This document shows positions 29,989-39,433 of a stretch of 42,683 bases of DNA, piece by piece. This stretch comes from a virus. The stretch lies in the IMG/VR virus record IMGVR_UViG_3300005095_000165, positions 1 to 42,683 of that record. One strand, given 5' to 3'. Positions within the stretch are counted from its first letter, which is position 1; each line of letters starts with the position of its first letter. The notes under the pieces are model-generated. The model was given only the letters and a program-made list of their open reading frames with translations. It had not been told where the DNA came from and did no database searches. The position numbers and the translations under genes were made by a program.

Positions 29989-32900
29989 AATGTACTCCTT
30001 TGTAAATGTTCAGCTAAGGCAGTAGCTACATCATCACTTGTAAAAGTTTTGTAGCTATTTTTACCGATATTTAAGTTTAACTCAACACTTCGACTACTGG
30101 TATTTGATTGTTGGACAACTCCGCCAGTATTAAACCTAGGAATAGCTCCAACCTCACCACCATATTGGTATTTCGGTATAATTCCTTGATTTATTTGATA
30201 TAATTTATCCAATCCAATAGCTCTAACGGCTTCTTTTCTAACAATAAATTCACCAGCTTCTAACAATGCTTTAATTTTATCACCGCCACCATAACCACTT
30301 AATTTTCCAGTTTTACGAGAATGACCTTTACCATTCTCTAAAACATTCTTAGCAACACCACCAGTATTAAATTTTTGAATTAAACCACCATTTTTACGAG
30401 CTGGTAGGTATTGCTCTTGAATATAAACTACTTTTGTAACCGTTCTTGATAACTCAGCTTCTAATTGTCTAGCTTTAGCTAATGCTCTAGCTGTATCAGC
30501 ATCTACTGGTTTTGTACCTAATCTTTTAATCTCATTTTCTAACTTTACAACTTCTGCACTAGCCGCCTCTTTATCAGCTTTTAATTTTGCTACCAATTCA
30601 TCAGTAACAACTGTTCGTTTAAAGTCAAGATATGGTTTATCATCTACTTTTGGTTTTACATCTGGGTTTACTTCATCATCATCAATCTTTTTTAAGTCTC
30701 TATCAACTTGTGTTGTATCTGCACCATCAATCTTAATAGTTCTCTTTTGATTTTCTAAATCAGTAAGTTGTTTATTGGCAGATGCAATAGCTTCATCAAA
30801 TGCACTAAAATCTAAATCTAATTTAACACCAGTTGTTTTTGCTAACATTTGATTTACTAGCTCTAACATTTGTTTTTGAATTGCTATTTCTGCTTTTAAC
30901 ATCTCAAGCTTAACACGCTCAGATTCAATGGCTCTATTGTTAGCATCAATCTCTTTAGCTTCCAACTGGTTAATAATTTGTGTTTTTAAATCTTTATAGC
31001 GTAGAGCATCGTTTTCATATTCTTTAGCTGTTTGAGCAGCAGTAGCTCTTGTTTTTTCAATCTCAACACGCTCATATTTATGTGTTTCGCTGTTATACTT
31101 CATAACAGTTTCTTTGGTTTTAATCTCCTCACCTGCATACATTTGAATAAGATTGTTATACTCATCCAAATATTTTTGAGACATTTCAAGATTACCTTTT
31201 TCTAAGTACTCTTTAGCTTTTGCATACGCCTCATCAGCTCGTTTTTGAGCATCTTTATATTTTTCGTAGTCATTTAAACCTTTAGCATAAACACTAGCTA
31301 TCGAACTATTAACACTAAGTTCTAAAGCTGCTCTTTCATCAGCATATTTTTTTCTAATTTGAGCAGTTTTTGCTTCTAATTCAGCTATTTTTGCATAATA
31401 ACTTTGTTCTTTTTGCAACATTGATGCTAAAGTAGTTTCTAATGATGATTTTCGTTGATTTAAAGAGGCTTCTGTTTTATCTATAAACTTCTTTTCCTCA
31501 TCAGTAAGTGTTTTAGTAGCCTCAGATAATTTCTTAGACGCATCTTCTTGATCTTTCAAACTTTTTGTTAGCTCATTACCTCTGTTGATTAATTTTTGTT
31601 CTACATCATTTGAAATCTCTAATTGAGTGTTTAATTGATCTATTTGATTTTCTAATGATTTTACTTTATCATCATCTACAAATATTCCAAACCATCCTTT
31701 TTTAGCCTCAACCAACTCTTCTTGTAACTTTTTAATCTTATATTTTACAATGTCAGTTTCGTTACCTAAAGCCTCAATACCTACTCTAACACCCTCTAAA
31801 TCTAATTGATCAAAACCTCCAATTAAACCATCAATTAAATCACTCAATGATGAGGATGTTTTAATATAATCATCTGTTGATTTATTCAACTTGTTTATTT
31901 CTGAATCTAAATACTCAAATGTAACGCCTATTGCTATCAATCCAGCATTTAAAGCTAATAGATATGGGTTTACTGATCCGAGTAACATAAAAGCGTTTTT
32001 TAAAGCTCCTAGTGCTGGAATAATACCAGTACGAATTTTTAATATCATCGCACCTAAAATTATTATCCACCCAGAACTAACACCAGTTATTTCCGAAATA
32101 GACTGAGTTACTTTTGCAACAAAACCTAATAACTCAACTATTGCACCAGCTAGAGACTTAATAACATTAATAACATTACCAACTTGAGTACCTATATCTG
32201 AAATAGATTGTTTATCTAATGTTCTAATGAACATTGTAGCATCATCTAAAGCACTTCTAAGGGCTGGTGTTAACTCGTTACCAATTCGTAAAGCCAAACC
32301 CTCTAAAGCACTCATAAGAGCTTTATAACTACCTTGTAATGTATCTTGCAACTCTTTAGCATTTTTATGAGCAACACCAAAAGAATTACCTAGTTGATTC
32401 ATTTTGGAATCTATTTTTTCAATATTGTTTAAAAGTAATATCGCACTACCTACAGCCTCGCCACCAAACACTTGACTTAACTTTATATTTCTTTGTGCCG
32501 CAGGTAATTTATCAAGAGCTACTTTAAGCTCTTTTAGTTGTTGATTAAAAGGCTTTAAATTACCATTTGCATCATACATTGACACACCTAGTTCATCTAG
32601 GTATTTTTTAGCCTCTTTATTACCAGCCAACCTACTCATTACAATCTTTAGTTGAGTACCTGCTTCTGTTCCTTTTCTACCAGCATCAGCCATTACTTCT
32701 AACGCCGCAGTAACCTCTTCTAAAGATATTCCATACGCTGTAGCAACTGATCCTGCTTTTTCGTATGCTGCTCCAAGCTCATCTATTGTTTGAGCAGAGT
32801 TTGTTGATGCTACAGCCATAATATCTGTGATGTGTGATATGTCAGTCGCCTCTTTCCCAAAAGACCCCATTGTCCTAACAGCTATTAAAGAAGCATCATT

Positions 32901-33374
32901 TAAATCTAACATACCTATTGTTGCTAAATCTAAAGTTCCTCCAATAGCTTCTAGCTGTTCAGATGCAGACAATCCTGCCATTGCCAATGAGTTCATACCA
33001 TCCGCTACTTGAGATGCACTATATATTGTAGATTCACCTAACGATAATGACTTTTCTTCAAGAGCTTGTAACTCAGTAGCGGTTGCATTTGATATTACAC
33101 CAAGTCGTTGTATTGATTGTTCAAATTCAGCAAATGTTTGAACTGTATTTGTTAAACCTTTAAATGAACCATAGATTACGGCTAGTTTTCCAACATGAAC
33201 CGCTAGTTGTGAAAAACTACGAGTCATTTGTTTAACTTGTGTGTCTAGCTTTTTAAAATCTTTTTCTGTTTTTTGTAATTTGCTAAGTTCTTTGTTTAAG
33301 CGATTTATTTCACTAAGAGCTTTTTCAGTCTTAGCTCTAATTTCAATCTCAATTTTTCTTTCAGTCTGAGCCAT
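29985..33374 (-). CDS. Tail tape measure protein
   Basis: An 1129-residue protein whose length sets tail length. It has an N-terminal coiled coil (about 5-60), a TP901-type core (about 80-330, with SATAT/NATATELQALEEKS, VADGMNSLAMAGLS and AGRKGTEAGTQLKIVMSRL), hydrophobic segments (about 400-490), a long Lys/Glu-rich coiled coil (about 490-960) and a Gly/Asn-rich end with GGGDKIKALLEAGEFIVRKEAV, as in many siphovirus tape measures. AGGA precedes the ATG, five bases after the end of the chaperone reading frame. Confidence 0.92.
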   Translation of the reverse strand: MAQTERKIEIEIRAKTEKALSEINRLNKELSKLQKTEKDFKKLDTQVKQMTRSFSQLAVHVGKLAVIYGSFKGLTNTVQTFAEFEQSIQRLGVISNATATELQALEEKSLSLGESTIYSASQVADGMNSLAMAGLSASEQLEAIGGTLDLATIGMLDLNDASLIAVRTMGSFGKEATDISHITDIMAVASTNSAQTIDELGAAYEKAGSVATAYGISLEEVTAALEVMADAGRKGTEAGTQLKIVMSRLAGNKEAKKYLDELGVSMYDANGNLKPFNQQLKELKVALDKLPAAQRNIKLSQVFGGEAVGSAILLLNNIEKIDSKMNQLGNSFGVAHKNAKELQDTLQGSYKALMSALEGLALRIGNELTPALRSALDDATMFIRTLDKQSISDIGTQVGNVINVIKSLAGAIVELLGFVAKVTQSISEITGVSSGWIIILGAMILKIRTGIIPALGALKNAFMLLGSVNPYLLALNAGLIAIGVTFEYLDSEINKLNKSTDDYIKTSSSLSDLIDGLIGGFDQLDLEGVRVGIEALGNETDIVKYKIKKLQEELVEAKKGWFGIFVDDDKVKSLENQIDQLNTQLEISNDVEQKLINRGNELTKSLKDQEDASKKLSEATKTLTDEEKKFIDKTEASLNQRKSSLETTLASMLQKEQSYYAKIAELEAKTAQIRKKYADERAALELSVNSSIASVYAKGLNDYEKYKDAQKRADEAYAKAKEYLEKGNLEMSQKYLDEYNNLIQMYAGEEIKTKETVMKYNSETHKYERVEIEKTRATAAQTAKEYENDALRYKDLKTQIINQLEAKEIDANNRAIESERVKLEMLKAEIAIQKQMLELVNQMLAKTTGVKLDLDFSAFDEAIASANKQLTDLENQKRTIKIDGADTTQVDRDLKKIDDDEVNPDVKPKVDDKPYLDFKRTVVTDELVAKLKADKEAASAEVVKLENEIKRLGTKPVDADTARALAKARQLEAELSRTVTKVVYIQEQYLPARKNGGLIQKFNTGGVAKNVLENGKGHSRKTGKLSGYGGGDKIKALLEAGEFIVRKEAVRAIGLDKLYQINQGIIPKYQYGGEVGAIPRFNTGGVVQQSNTSSRSVELNLNIGKNSYKTFTSDDVATALAEHLQRSTF

Positions 33375-33378
33375 TTTA

Positions 33379-33941
33379 TTATCCTAACATAGCGTCACGC
33401 ATATTAGCTTCGTGATCTACTTCAATCTTTTTAGGTTTGTTAGTTTTTTCATCTTCAAGTTTCATAAACTCATCAAAATCTTTTTGTTCTAACTGAGATA
33501 ACCTATGTGATAAGCTATTATATCGTATTTGCTCTGATATATAACCATCAAGCTCTTCTAAAGCTGTTTCAAAGAAGTTTAAGCGATACTTTAAAACAGA
33601 TGTATGACCGTTGCGAATAAGTTTAGCACCTAACCACTTTAAGCTTTTTTTTTATTGTTATCATCTGTTTCTTGAAAGTCATCAAGTGTTTTTAAAGTAC
33701 CATCCTCGTTATATAAATGAGGATATGTTAGCTGTAGAATTGTGTTATACAAAATAGTAACATCACTTCTTCTCAACTTGAATATATCTTCTTTAGTCAA
33801 ATCAGTACCATCCTCAACAACACTATGAGTTGTTTCTTCAACCTCACCACTCTCTAGTCCTAAAACAAAACCATAAGTTAAATCTTTACATACAATTTTA
33901 GAACCATCACTCAACTCTACTTTTTTTACATTTGCAAACAT
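33379..33941 (-). CDS. Tail assembly chaperone GT-type fusion by -1 frameshift
   Basis: The 100-residue upstream frame ends in AAA AAA AAA GCT TAA. A slip back by one base at the A run opens an 88-codon frame that continues to 33379, giving a product of about 187 residues. Lambda gpG/gpGT and many siphoviruses make such fusions by -1 frameshifting at this place, directly before the tape measure gene. The downstream part (NFFETALEELDGYISEQIRY..., then a Lys/Glu-rich end) has no start of its own nearby. The fusion binds the tape measure during tail assembly. Confidence 0.75.
33639..33941 (-). CDS. Tail assembly chaperone, G-type
   Basis: A 100-residue unslipped product. It has beta-strands at the start (KKVELSDGSKIVCKDL) and helices later, an acidic centre and a DNNKKKA end. 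It lies between the tail tube and tape measure genes, where lambda has gene G. AGGTGG precedes the ATG. It would be made in excess over the GT-type fusion. Confidence 0.8.
   Translation of the reverse strand: MFANVKKVELSDGSKIVCKDLTYGFVLGLESGEVEETTHSVVEDGTDLTKEDIFKLRRSDVTILYNTILQLTYPHLYNEDGTLKTLDDFQETDDNNKKKA
33645..33653 (-). promoter_or_regulatory. -1 ribosomal frameshift site (A run)
   Basis: Nine A residues on the minus strand fall exactly on three Lys codons, so the heptamer A AAA AAA is in the right phase for a -1 slip. The zero frame stops two codons later, while the -1 frame stays open for 88 codons to just before the tape measure gene. Confidence 0.75.
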
Positions 33942-34002
33942 TTTAAACCACCTTACCTTTAAATTTTAATAAGACCCTCCAAAGAGAGCCTTATAAAACT
34001 TA

Positions 34003-34779
34003 CTAAACAGCTTCCGACGACTCTATTTTGTAAAGTTTTGATTTTGTCTCATCTGTGATCAACTCAGACGCTAACAATGCACCCTCAAAAGATAGTTTAG
34101 CAAACTCATCAGCAGATTTAAGCATAAAGTCACCACTAGCTAGTAACGATACTTTGTGGAATGTGTAAGTATATGATAAACCATTTGCAGGTTTTGATAC
34201 AAAACGCAACACACCCTCTAACTTAGAGTTCATAAATGCTTCAATGCGAATATCATTATATGCCGCATTGTCAAATGTAACATTTAATGTATCACCTACT
34301 AAAATTGTTCCACCAGATGCTAAAACTTTGATTGTACCGTTTTGATAATCTACTGTGTAATCTACACCCTCAACATAAGTTGTTGCATCAGACTCATCTT
34401 TCACTACAACATTAGATACTCTTTTAGCTCCAATAGAAATTGGTGAATCATACGATGTTACAGATACTTGTGATGTGACACCAGTAGCCGCTGCAACAGA
34501 AGTTACAAATTTCGTACCTAAAAATGCTTTAGTGAGCATCTCAGGTGAGATTTCAACTGTGTCAATCTTAATAGACCCAGTAATTTTTTTCAAGATACTT
34601 AAATCTTCAAAAACTGTTGACCCCTCAGTATTGTCGTGAGTAATTGTTTCAACAGATGATGAAAAACTCACATTTTCAGTTTGTCCGAAAGGTGCTTCAA
34701 CACCTAATACGCCATCAACTAATGGTGTAAAAAATAACTCGCCACCACCAGTATTATAATACTTAGATTGTGCACTCAT
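34003..34779 (-). CDS. Major tail tube protein (gpV-like)
   Basis: A 258-residue beta-rich protein, close in length to lambda gpV. It has a PFGQTENVSFSSSVETITHDNTEGS start typical of tube proteins, a Val/Asp/Gly-rich centre and an acidic C-terminus. It lies directly upstream of the chaperone pair. It would polymerise into the tail tube around the tape measure. GGAG-type ribosome site. Confidence 0.82.
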   Translation of the reverse strand: MSAQSKYYNTGGGELFFTPLVDGVLGVEAPFGQTENVSFSSSVETITHDNTEGSTVFEDLSILKKITGSIKIDTVEISPEMLTKAFLGTKFVTSVAAATGVTSQVSVTSYDSPISIGAKRVSNVVVKDESDATTYVEGVDYTVDYQNGTIKVLASGGTILVGDTLNVTFDNAAYNDIRIEAFMNSKLEGVLRFVSKPANGLSYTYTFHKVSLLASGDFMLKSADEFAKLSFEGALLASELITDETKSKLYKIESSEAV

Positions 34780-34789
34780 CTAAATCTCC

Positions 34790-35107
34790 TTAATTTTCAA
34801 AATGAGGCATAATATCTGCCTCAAAATATAGATATTCAACATCCAAATTACCTTGTAAATTCACATCTGAACCTACAAAATAATAACTCATGTTATCATC
34901 CAAACACTGCTTTATTAAAGCATCCAATAAACCATCAACATCCAAAGGCACTATTAAGGCAAATGTTACAAGTCTGTTTAGAGATTGAGATGGTTTTAGA
35001 GTAGCTCTCTTTGCAATTACAACTCTAGGTGCATTTACACCAAAATCTTTTGCAACAGCAATTAACTTATCACTAACATACTTCTCTGTTAATGTTACCT
35101 CATCCAT
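34790..35107 (-). CDS. Tail terminator-like protein (gpU position)
   Basis: A 105-residue protein with an N-terminal helix (LTEKYVSDKLIAVAKDFG) and strands ending in LYFEADIMPHFEN. Length and place between the FII-like and tube genes fit the tail terminator that caps the tube. Sequence support is weak, so the call rests on gene order. It overlaps the previous gene by one base. Confidence 0.55.
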   Translation of the reverse strand: MDEVTLTEKYVSDKLIAVAKDFGVNAPRVVIAKRATLKPSQSLNRLVTFALIVPLDVDGLLDALIKQCLDDNMSYYFVGSDVNLQGNLDVEYLYFEADIMPHFEN

Positions 35108-35406
35108 TACTCAACCTCTTGTATAAACAGTGTAATATCTATCTTCATAGGATCAATAGTATAATCTACTACACCCCATTCAACACCATCAATTATAATA
35201 ACATCCCCATACTCAACAGTAGGAATATCATCATACTTTGCTAAAACGTGTGTGTATGTTGTTTCAAGCTTATCTAAGCTATCTTCAAACACTTGTACTT
35301 TTATTGGTGTTTCACCAGATGATGATTTATACACAACCTCAATAGCATAATCAGATAAAAAAGCATTATCCATATCATCTTTTTGAAGTTGTGCAAAATC
35401 AGTCAT
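35107..35406 (-). CDS. Head-tail joining protein (FII-like)
   Basis: A 99-residue protein with an N-terminal helix (DFAQLQKDDMDNAFLSDYA) and a beta domain with VEYGDVIIIDGVEWGVVDY. This is the typical strand-turn pattern of FII-like connector proteins that follow the capsid genes. It would bridge the portal and tail terminator. Confidence 0.65.
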   Translation of the reverse strand: MTDFAQLQKDDMDNAFLSDYAIEVVYKSSSGETPIKVQVFEDSLDKLETTYTHVLAKYDDIPTVEYGDVIIIDGVEWGVVDYTIDPMKIDITLFIQEVE

Positions 35407-35410
35407 TTAG

Positions 35411-35755
35411 CTATCCAATCTTAACCAGAACTGTTCCAGTTACACCTGCTGGTTTTGTAGATAAAACTAACCCAGCTTCCACACCACCATCCTCGATCTC
35501 GTCAGTGTTGCATAGAACCTTGTTATACTTATCCCAGTAGGCAATCATACCAATTTCAAAAGCATCTCCATCACGAGCAGGGATAATCTCTTGAACACCA
35601 ACAATCTCTACTGAAATATCTTCACCAGCAAATCCAGCTGTTTGTGCAACACCAATCTGCTCTGCTCCAATAGTAACTACATCATTAACCTCAACATCAT
35701 ATGGTGCTGGGATAATAACTACATTTCCGTCATATCTTTTAATAGCTTGTGCCAT
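35411..35755 (-). CDS. Capsid decoration protein (DUF2190-like)
   Basis: A 114-residue Gly/Ala/Val-rich protein with VVTIGAEQIGVAQTAGFAGEDI, GDAFEIGMIAYWDK and AGLVLSTKPAGVTG, matching the DUF2190-type small capsid proteins found next to major capsid genes. It would stabilise the mature head, as lambda gpD does. GGAG ribosome site. Confidence 0.75.
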   Translation of the reverse strand: MAQAIKRYDGNVVIIPAPYDVEVNDVVTIGAEQIGVAQTAGFAGEDISVEIVGVQEIIPARDGDAFEIGMIAYWDKYNKVLCNTDEIEDGGVEAGLVLSTKPAGVTGTVLVKIG

Positions 35756-35790
35756 TTGTAATCTCCTTAGTTATGGTCTACCAAAGTAAT

Positions 35791-37161
35791 CTACTGATTA
35801 CCTTGATAAAGTCCTCTATAATCTTCAACAACGAAACCGATGTCAAAAACACCCTCAAATACTGTACGTGATACTGAGTTTTCACCCATTTTCACTACTG
35901 GTCTACGGTTTGTACCTGCTAGATAACCAACTTTGATAGTGCGTCTATCTGCAACAAGATACCACTCAGTAGGTGATTGAAGCTCTGCGTCTACAATTAA
36001 CTCTAAGTTCATATTTTGAACAGTGTTGATCACACCTGCATTTGGAGCATCAACTTTTGCAGTAGAATATAATAACTCACGAGCTTGTGCTTCAAGTTCT
36101 GGAGCAACAATCAAATAGCGTGGTGCAATATTTAACGGTGTAACACCATCAATACCTTTTTGTTTACGCATTGCAACACGACCTTTTGTGATGGCCTCAG
36201 CACTAAGATCATCAGATGCTAAATTTCCATGCTCTACTGAGTAAACAGATGATCCATCCGCCATTTTGTAGTTAGCATAATCACCAGCATTTCTTAAAAG
36301 GTCATAAGTAAGACCATTAAAAGTAGTCACTGCCATTGTTGCAAATGTTGATAACATATCATTGAAAGCACCAAGATCATCATTAATAATGACTTCACGA
36401 GTAAGTACGAACTTGTTACCAAATGACTCTAGTTTCCAAGACTCTGAATGTTCAGCCATTGTAAGCTCTTTAAGGTCTCCATTTTCAAGAGTTCTCGATA
36501 AGCGCCCACCTTGACCTTTAACAATGTCAGTATTTGTACGGAAGTCTGGTACATCAACTTCTTTAACGAACATACGAGCAGTAGCCATTTGTGCTTCAAA
36601 CTCAGCCTCTAGTACACGATTACCTGCACTTAAAAGTAACGCTGGAAAATCACCAGTCTTTAATGCACGTTCTGCAATAGTAGCTGGGTTAAAACTACGC
36701 TCATTTTCAGGTAGTAACATATTTGCGATCTGAGCTAATGGTGCATTTCGATAGTTTTCTGCATCCGGGTGCATATCATCTGTTTTTGATCTACCTAAAC
36801 GCAACGCTAACGCATCACGCAATGCTTGTCTAAGGTTTTCTTGTTCCACTTTTGTTGTGTCCTCCGTTCTAAAGCCCTCAGTTTGAGTAGCTAGTGTGTC
36901 TAAAATGCTATCTCTAACATTTTCAACTGTCATTTTTTCATCATCAAGCCAAGCTCTAACTTTATCGTCAGAAATACTATACTTACTACCAAGTGCAGTA
37001 ATTTGTGCATCTCGTTGAAGTTTTGCATTTTCAGCTCTAAGCTTTTCAGCCTCAGCTTCTTTTTCACGCTCTTTGTCAGCTAATAGCTGTTTAAGTTCTT
37101 TGTTTTCTGCTTCTGTACGTTCTTGTAACGCTTGAAGTTCATCCAATCGTTCTTTATCCAT
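35791..37161 (-). CDS. Nested scaffold-major capsid product (internal start)
   Basis: Inside the protease-capsid gene, in the same frame, AAGGAG (37173-37168) stands six bases before an ATG (37161). Translation from here gives 456 residues that begin with the scaffold coiled coil and contain the whole capsid part, without the protease. Lambda uses the same trick for scaffold Nu3 inside gene C. This would supply much more capsid than protease. Strong sequence evidence, product not proven. Confidence 0.7.
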   Translation of the reverse strand: MDKERLDELQALQERTEAENKELKQLLADKEREKEAEAEKLRAENAKLQRDAQITALGSKYSISDDKVRAWLDDEKMTVENVRDSILDTLATQTEGFRTEDTTKVEQENLRQALRDALALRLGRSKTDDMHPDAENYRNAPLAQIANMLLPENERSFNPATIAERALKTGDFPALLLSAGNRVLEAEFEAQMATARMFVKEVDVPDFRTNTDIVKGQGGRLSRTLENGDLKELTMAEHSESWKLESFGNKFVLTREVIINDDLGAFNDMLSTFATMAVTTFNGLTYDLLRNAGDYANYKMADGSSVYSVEHGNLASDDLSAEAITKGRVAMRKQKGIDGVTPLNIAPRYLIVAPELEAQARELLYSTAKVDAPNAGVINTVQNMNLELIVDAELQSPTEWYLVADRRTIKVGYLAGTNRRPVVKMGENSVSRTVFEGVFDIGFVVEDYRGLYQGNQ

Positions 37162-37722
37162 TTTAATCTCCTTATTAAGATTTAAGTTAGAGTCCTCATT
37201 TGAACGCTTTTTAGCACCACTGTCAAAGCCAATTCCAACAGCCGATACTTCAAATACATCAAAGTCAGTAATAGTTACATTGTCACGCTCACCATCAGGT
37301 TGAGACTCGACTTTATAATCACGAATTTCATAACCAATAGAAACATCAGTGAGAATACCCTCTAGGTATTTTCGATAAATCTTTTGACTATCTTCGTCTG
37401 TACCAAAGGTAATATCTCCTACAAGTTCACCATTATCTACTCTAACATTAGATACCTTACCAATAGCATCATCAACACTACGAGTATGGTTCTTAAAAAA
37501 AGTATTTAAACGCTCTACTGATGCACCATTTACATCAAGTATTTCATTATAATACTCACCACTTCCCCAGTCAAAACGAACACCTGCGTTATCATTAGAC
37601 ACGAACACAAACGTAAGCGTATTATCACCAGCACGAGCTGATGGTTCAGTTACACGAACTTGAACAGACCTTTTACGTTCAATGTTGCGTAATGCTTCAC
37701 GCTTATCTAACATTTTAGGCAT
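35791..37722 (-). CDS. Prohead protease-scaffold-major capsid fusion
   Basis: A 643-residue polyprotein. Residues about 15-150 look like an S78-type prohead protease, with FFKNHTRS (His about 79) and TDVSIGYEI (Ser about 128). Residues about 188-245 form a Glu/Lys-rich coiled coil, likely scaffold. Residues about 290-643 are the capsid subunit, with AEHSESWKLESFGNKFVLTREVI and NRRPVVKMGENSVSRTVFEGV as conserved-looking blocks. The ATG at 37722 has AAAGGAG and overlaps the portal stop; an earlier ATG at 37740 is less likely. A second start inside the gene is listed separately. Confidence 0.82.
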   Translation of the reverse strand: MPKMLDKREALRNIERKRSVQVRVTEPSARAGDNTLTFVFVSNDNAGVRFDWGSGEYYNEILDVNGASVERLNTFFKNHTRSVDDAIGKVSNVRVDNGELVGDITFGTDEDSQKIYRKYLEGILTDVSIGYEIRDYKVESQPDGERDNVTITDFDVFEVSAVGIGFDSGAKKRSNEDSNLNLNKEIKMDKERLDELQALQERTEAENKELKQLLADKEREKEAEAEKLRAENAKLQRDAQITALGSKYSISDDKVRAWLDDEKMTVENVRDSILDTLATQTEGFRTEDTTKVEQENLRQALRDALALRLGRSKTDDMHPDAENYRNAPLAQIANMLLPENERSFNPATIAERALKTGDFPALLLSAGNRVLEAEFEAQMATARMFVKEVDVPDFRTNTDIVKGQGGRLSRTLENGDLKELTMAEHSESWKLESFGNKFVLTREVIINDDLGAFNDMLSTFATMAVTTFNGLTYDLLRNAGDYANYKMADGSSVYSVEHGNLASDDLSAEAITKGRVAMRKQKGIDGVTPLNIAPRYLIVAPELEAQARELLYSTAKVDAPNAGVINTVQNMNLELIVDAELQSPTEWYLVADRRTIKVGYLAGTNRRPVVKMGENSVSRTVFEGVFDIGFVVEDYRGLYQGNQ

Positions 37723-39160
37723 TGTTATCTCCTTTGGCATCAGATGCCGACCCTAAGTCGGTTGTTGAGTCACTATCTATATTCTTTTGCATCAATTCTG
37801 CTTCAATATAGTTAAAATCAGGTACTCCATATTTATCTTTTAGCTCTTTTTCTTGTTGTTTTTTAGCTAAAACTTGCTCGTAATCTTGACCCTCAGAGTT
37901 CGCAACATCTGTTTCAGTTGTGAGATTTAGCTTGATTTTTTTCTCAATAGCTTGTATCTCTTTCAACGGATCAACTAAATCACGCTTTGGCATTATCCAT
38001 TTTGGTTTTATCCACTTTTCAGGTGCTTTTTCAAAACCACTAGCCTTAATACGCCCTAGAAGTATCTCTGTTTCAAGCCAAGTAGTAAAAATATCATTTA
38101 AGATATAATCTACTAAGTGTGTTTGCTCTAAATCAAAGCGTTTAAAGTCTTGTAGTAACGACGCTCTTGATGATGCAAAGTTCACTTTAGAATAGTCTCT
38201 AAATGCAAGTTCATAAGATACTTTACGAGCTGTTGCAATTAATCTAATAGTGTTTTCGCTAAATTGAACATAGTCAGTAGCTACACTATCTGGGTCAAGT
38301 TTAGTAATATCCTCATTTTCACCAAGATATAATACAGATACACCGTTAATTTGTTGTATCTGATTATTTAAATCAGCGTTGTAAGGCATACCATTAGATG
38401 TGTTATGCTTAACTGCATAAGCAATGTTAGCTCTAGCTCTCGCACCTTGAATAGATGCTGTTTGGAAAGCTGAGAAGTTCTTAATATCCAAAATAGCTTG
38501 TTTATACTCAGATATACCACGATACTGGGTCGGTCTCTCAGGCATAAAATAGTTAATAATATGTTCGGCTGAAATAGCGTATGATTTATTGCTACTATCT
38601 TTAAAGTGATATTTGATAGGTGTCCCAAGTGCATCTAGTTCTACACCACCATCTTGGCGTGTACTATCTAAGAAGTCGGCCTCAATTAGTTGGAGTTTTA
38701 ACCCATCTTTTGTGATACGCTTATAGATAAACAATTCACCATCAACCAAACGAGATTTTAAACTCATTCTTTGCATTGTTGGAAATGTAAATCTACCAGT
38801 GGAATCGCACTTTTTAGGGTTATTAGCCCAATCAAACCAAGCTTTCTCTACAACTTCATCAAATTTCTTTTTACCAGTACGAGATTGAAGCCCTATACCA
38901 GTTCCTACAACATTATTAATAATAGCATTGTCGATATTATCCATAATTGCATTATTAGCACTCAACCATCGAGCCCTAGCTCGTAATCTATCTCTATCTG
39001 GGCTAGCTGTGCTTTCAAAATCACTATTAGCATTCCAAAAGTCTTTATTTACAGCAGTAATTTTACCACCCTCATAAAAACCACGTTTATATGCAAAATC
39101 TACATATTTAGTAGCGACAACTCTTGCAAGGTTATCAATTATTGTAAAAGGGTTAATCAT
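37715..39160 (-). CDS. Portal protein (lambda gpB family)
   Basis: A 481-residue portal with family traits: N-terminal WNANSDFESTASPDRDRLRARARWLSANN style helix, IINNVVGTGI, LIEADFLDST, the MPERPTQYRGISEYKQAI region and DYSKVNFASSRASLLQDF near residue 320. It forms the dodecameric ring at the capsid vertex for packaging and tail attachment. The ATG at 39160 overlaps the gpW-like gene by eight bases. Confidence 0.88.
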   Translation of the reverse strand: MINPFTIIDNLARVVATKYVDFAYKRGFYEGGKITAVNKDFWNANSDFESTASPDRDRLRARARWLSANNAIMDNIDNAIINNVVGTGIGLQSRTGKKKFDEVVEKAWFDWANNPKKCDSTGRFTFPTMQRMSLKSRLVDGELFIYKRITKDGLKLQLIEADFLDSTRQDGGVELDALGTPIKYHFKDSSNKSYAISAEHIINYFMPERPTQYRGISEYKQAILDIKNFSAFQTASIQGARARANIAYAVKHNTSNGMPYNADLNNQIQQINGVSVLYLGENEDITKLDPDSVATDYVQFSENTIRLIATARKVSYELAFRDYSKVNFASSRASLLQDFKRFDLEQTHLVDYILNDIFTTWLETEILLGRIKASGFEKAPEKWIKPKWIMPKRDLVDPLKEIQAIEKKIKLNLTTETDVANSEGQDYEQVLAKKQQEKELKDKYGVPDFNYIEAELMQKNIDSDSTTDLGSASDAKGDNNA

Positions 39161-39389
39161 CACTAAAACTCACTCTAGCTGATCCTCTAGTTACTGCTTG
39201 ACCTGCAACTACATCACCCTCAGTAGCTAACTTATTTGCTAAAAATTCTTCTCGTTTGTGTAACCATTCTAGGTCTGCTTTTTGCATAACACGGCCATTA
39301 TACTCATAGCGTTGACTTGTAAGCACAGCACTAATAGCTGTTTGTACTTCTGCTAATTGTGTACCCCAAGTCTTTAATGTTACTGCCAT
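39153..39389 (-). CDS. Head-tail connector gpW-like
   Basis: A 78-residue protein, slightly longer than lambda gpW (68). It has two helices with LAEVQTAISAVLT and DLEWLHKREEFLANKL and ends with a charged flexible tail. It lies between terminase and portal as gpW does in lambda. The ATG at 39389 has GAAAGGG upstream and is chosen over 39404. Confidence 0.72.
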   Translation of the reverse strand: MAVTLKTWGTQLAEVQTAISAVLTSQRYEYNGRVMQKADLEWLHKREEFLANKLATEGDVVAGQAVTRGSARVSFSDD

Positions 39390-39433
39390 TACAAGCCCTT
39401 TCAAACATTTACTAACAAAAGTATAACATAATT

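Noticed and set aside
30000-31900. Repeated Lys/Glu/Ala-rich stretches in the tape measure gene
   Set aside because: They are normal coiled-coil composition for tape measure proteins and show no exact DNA repeat.
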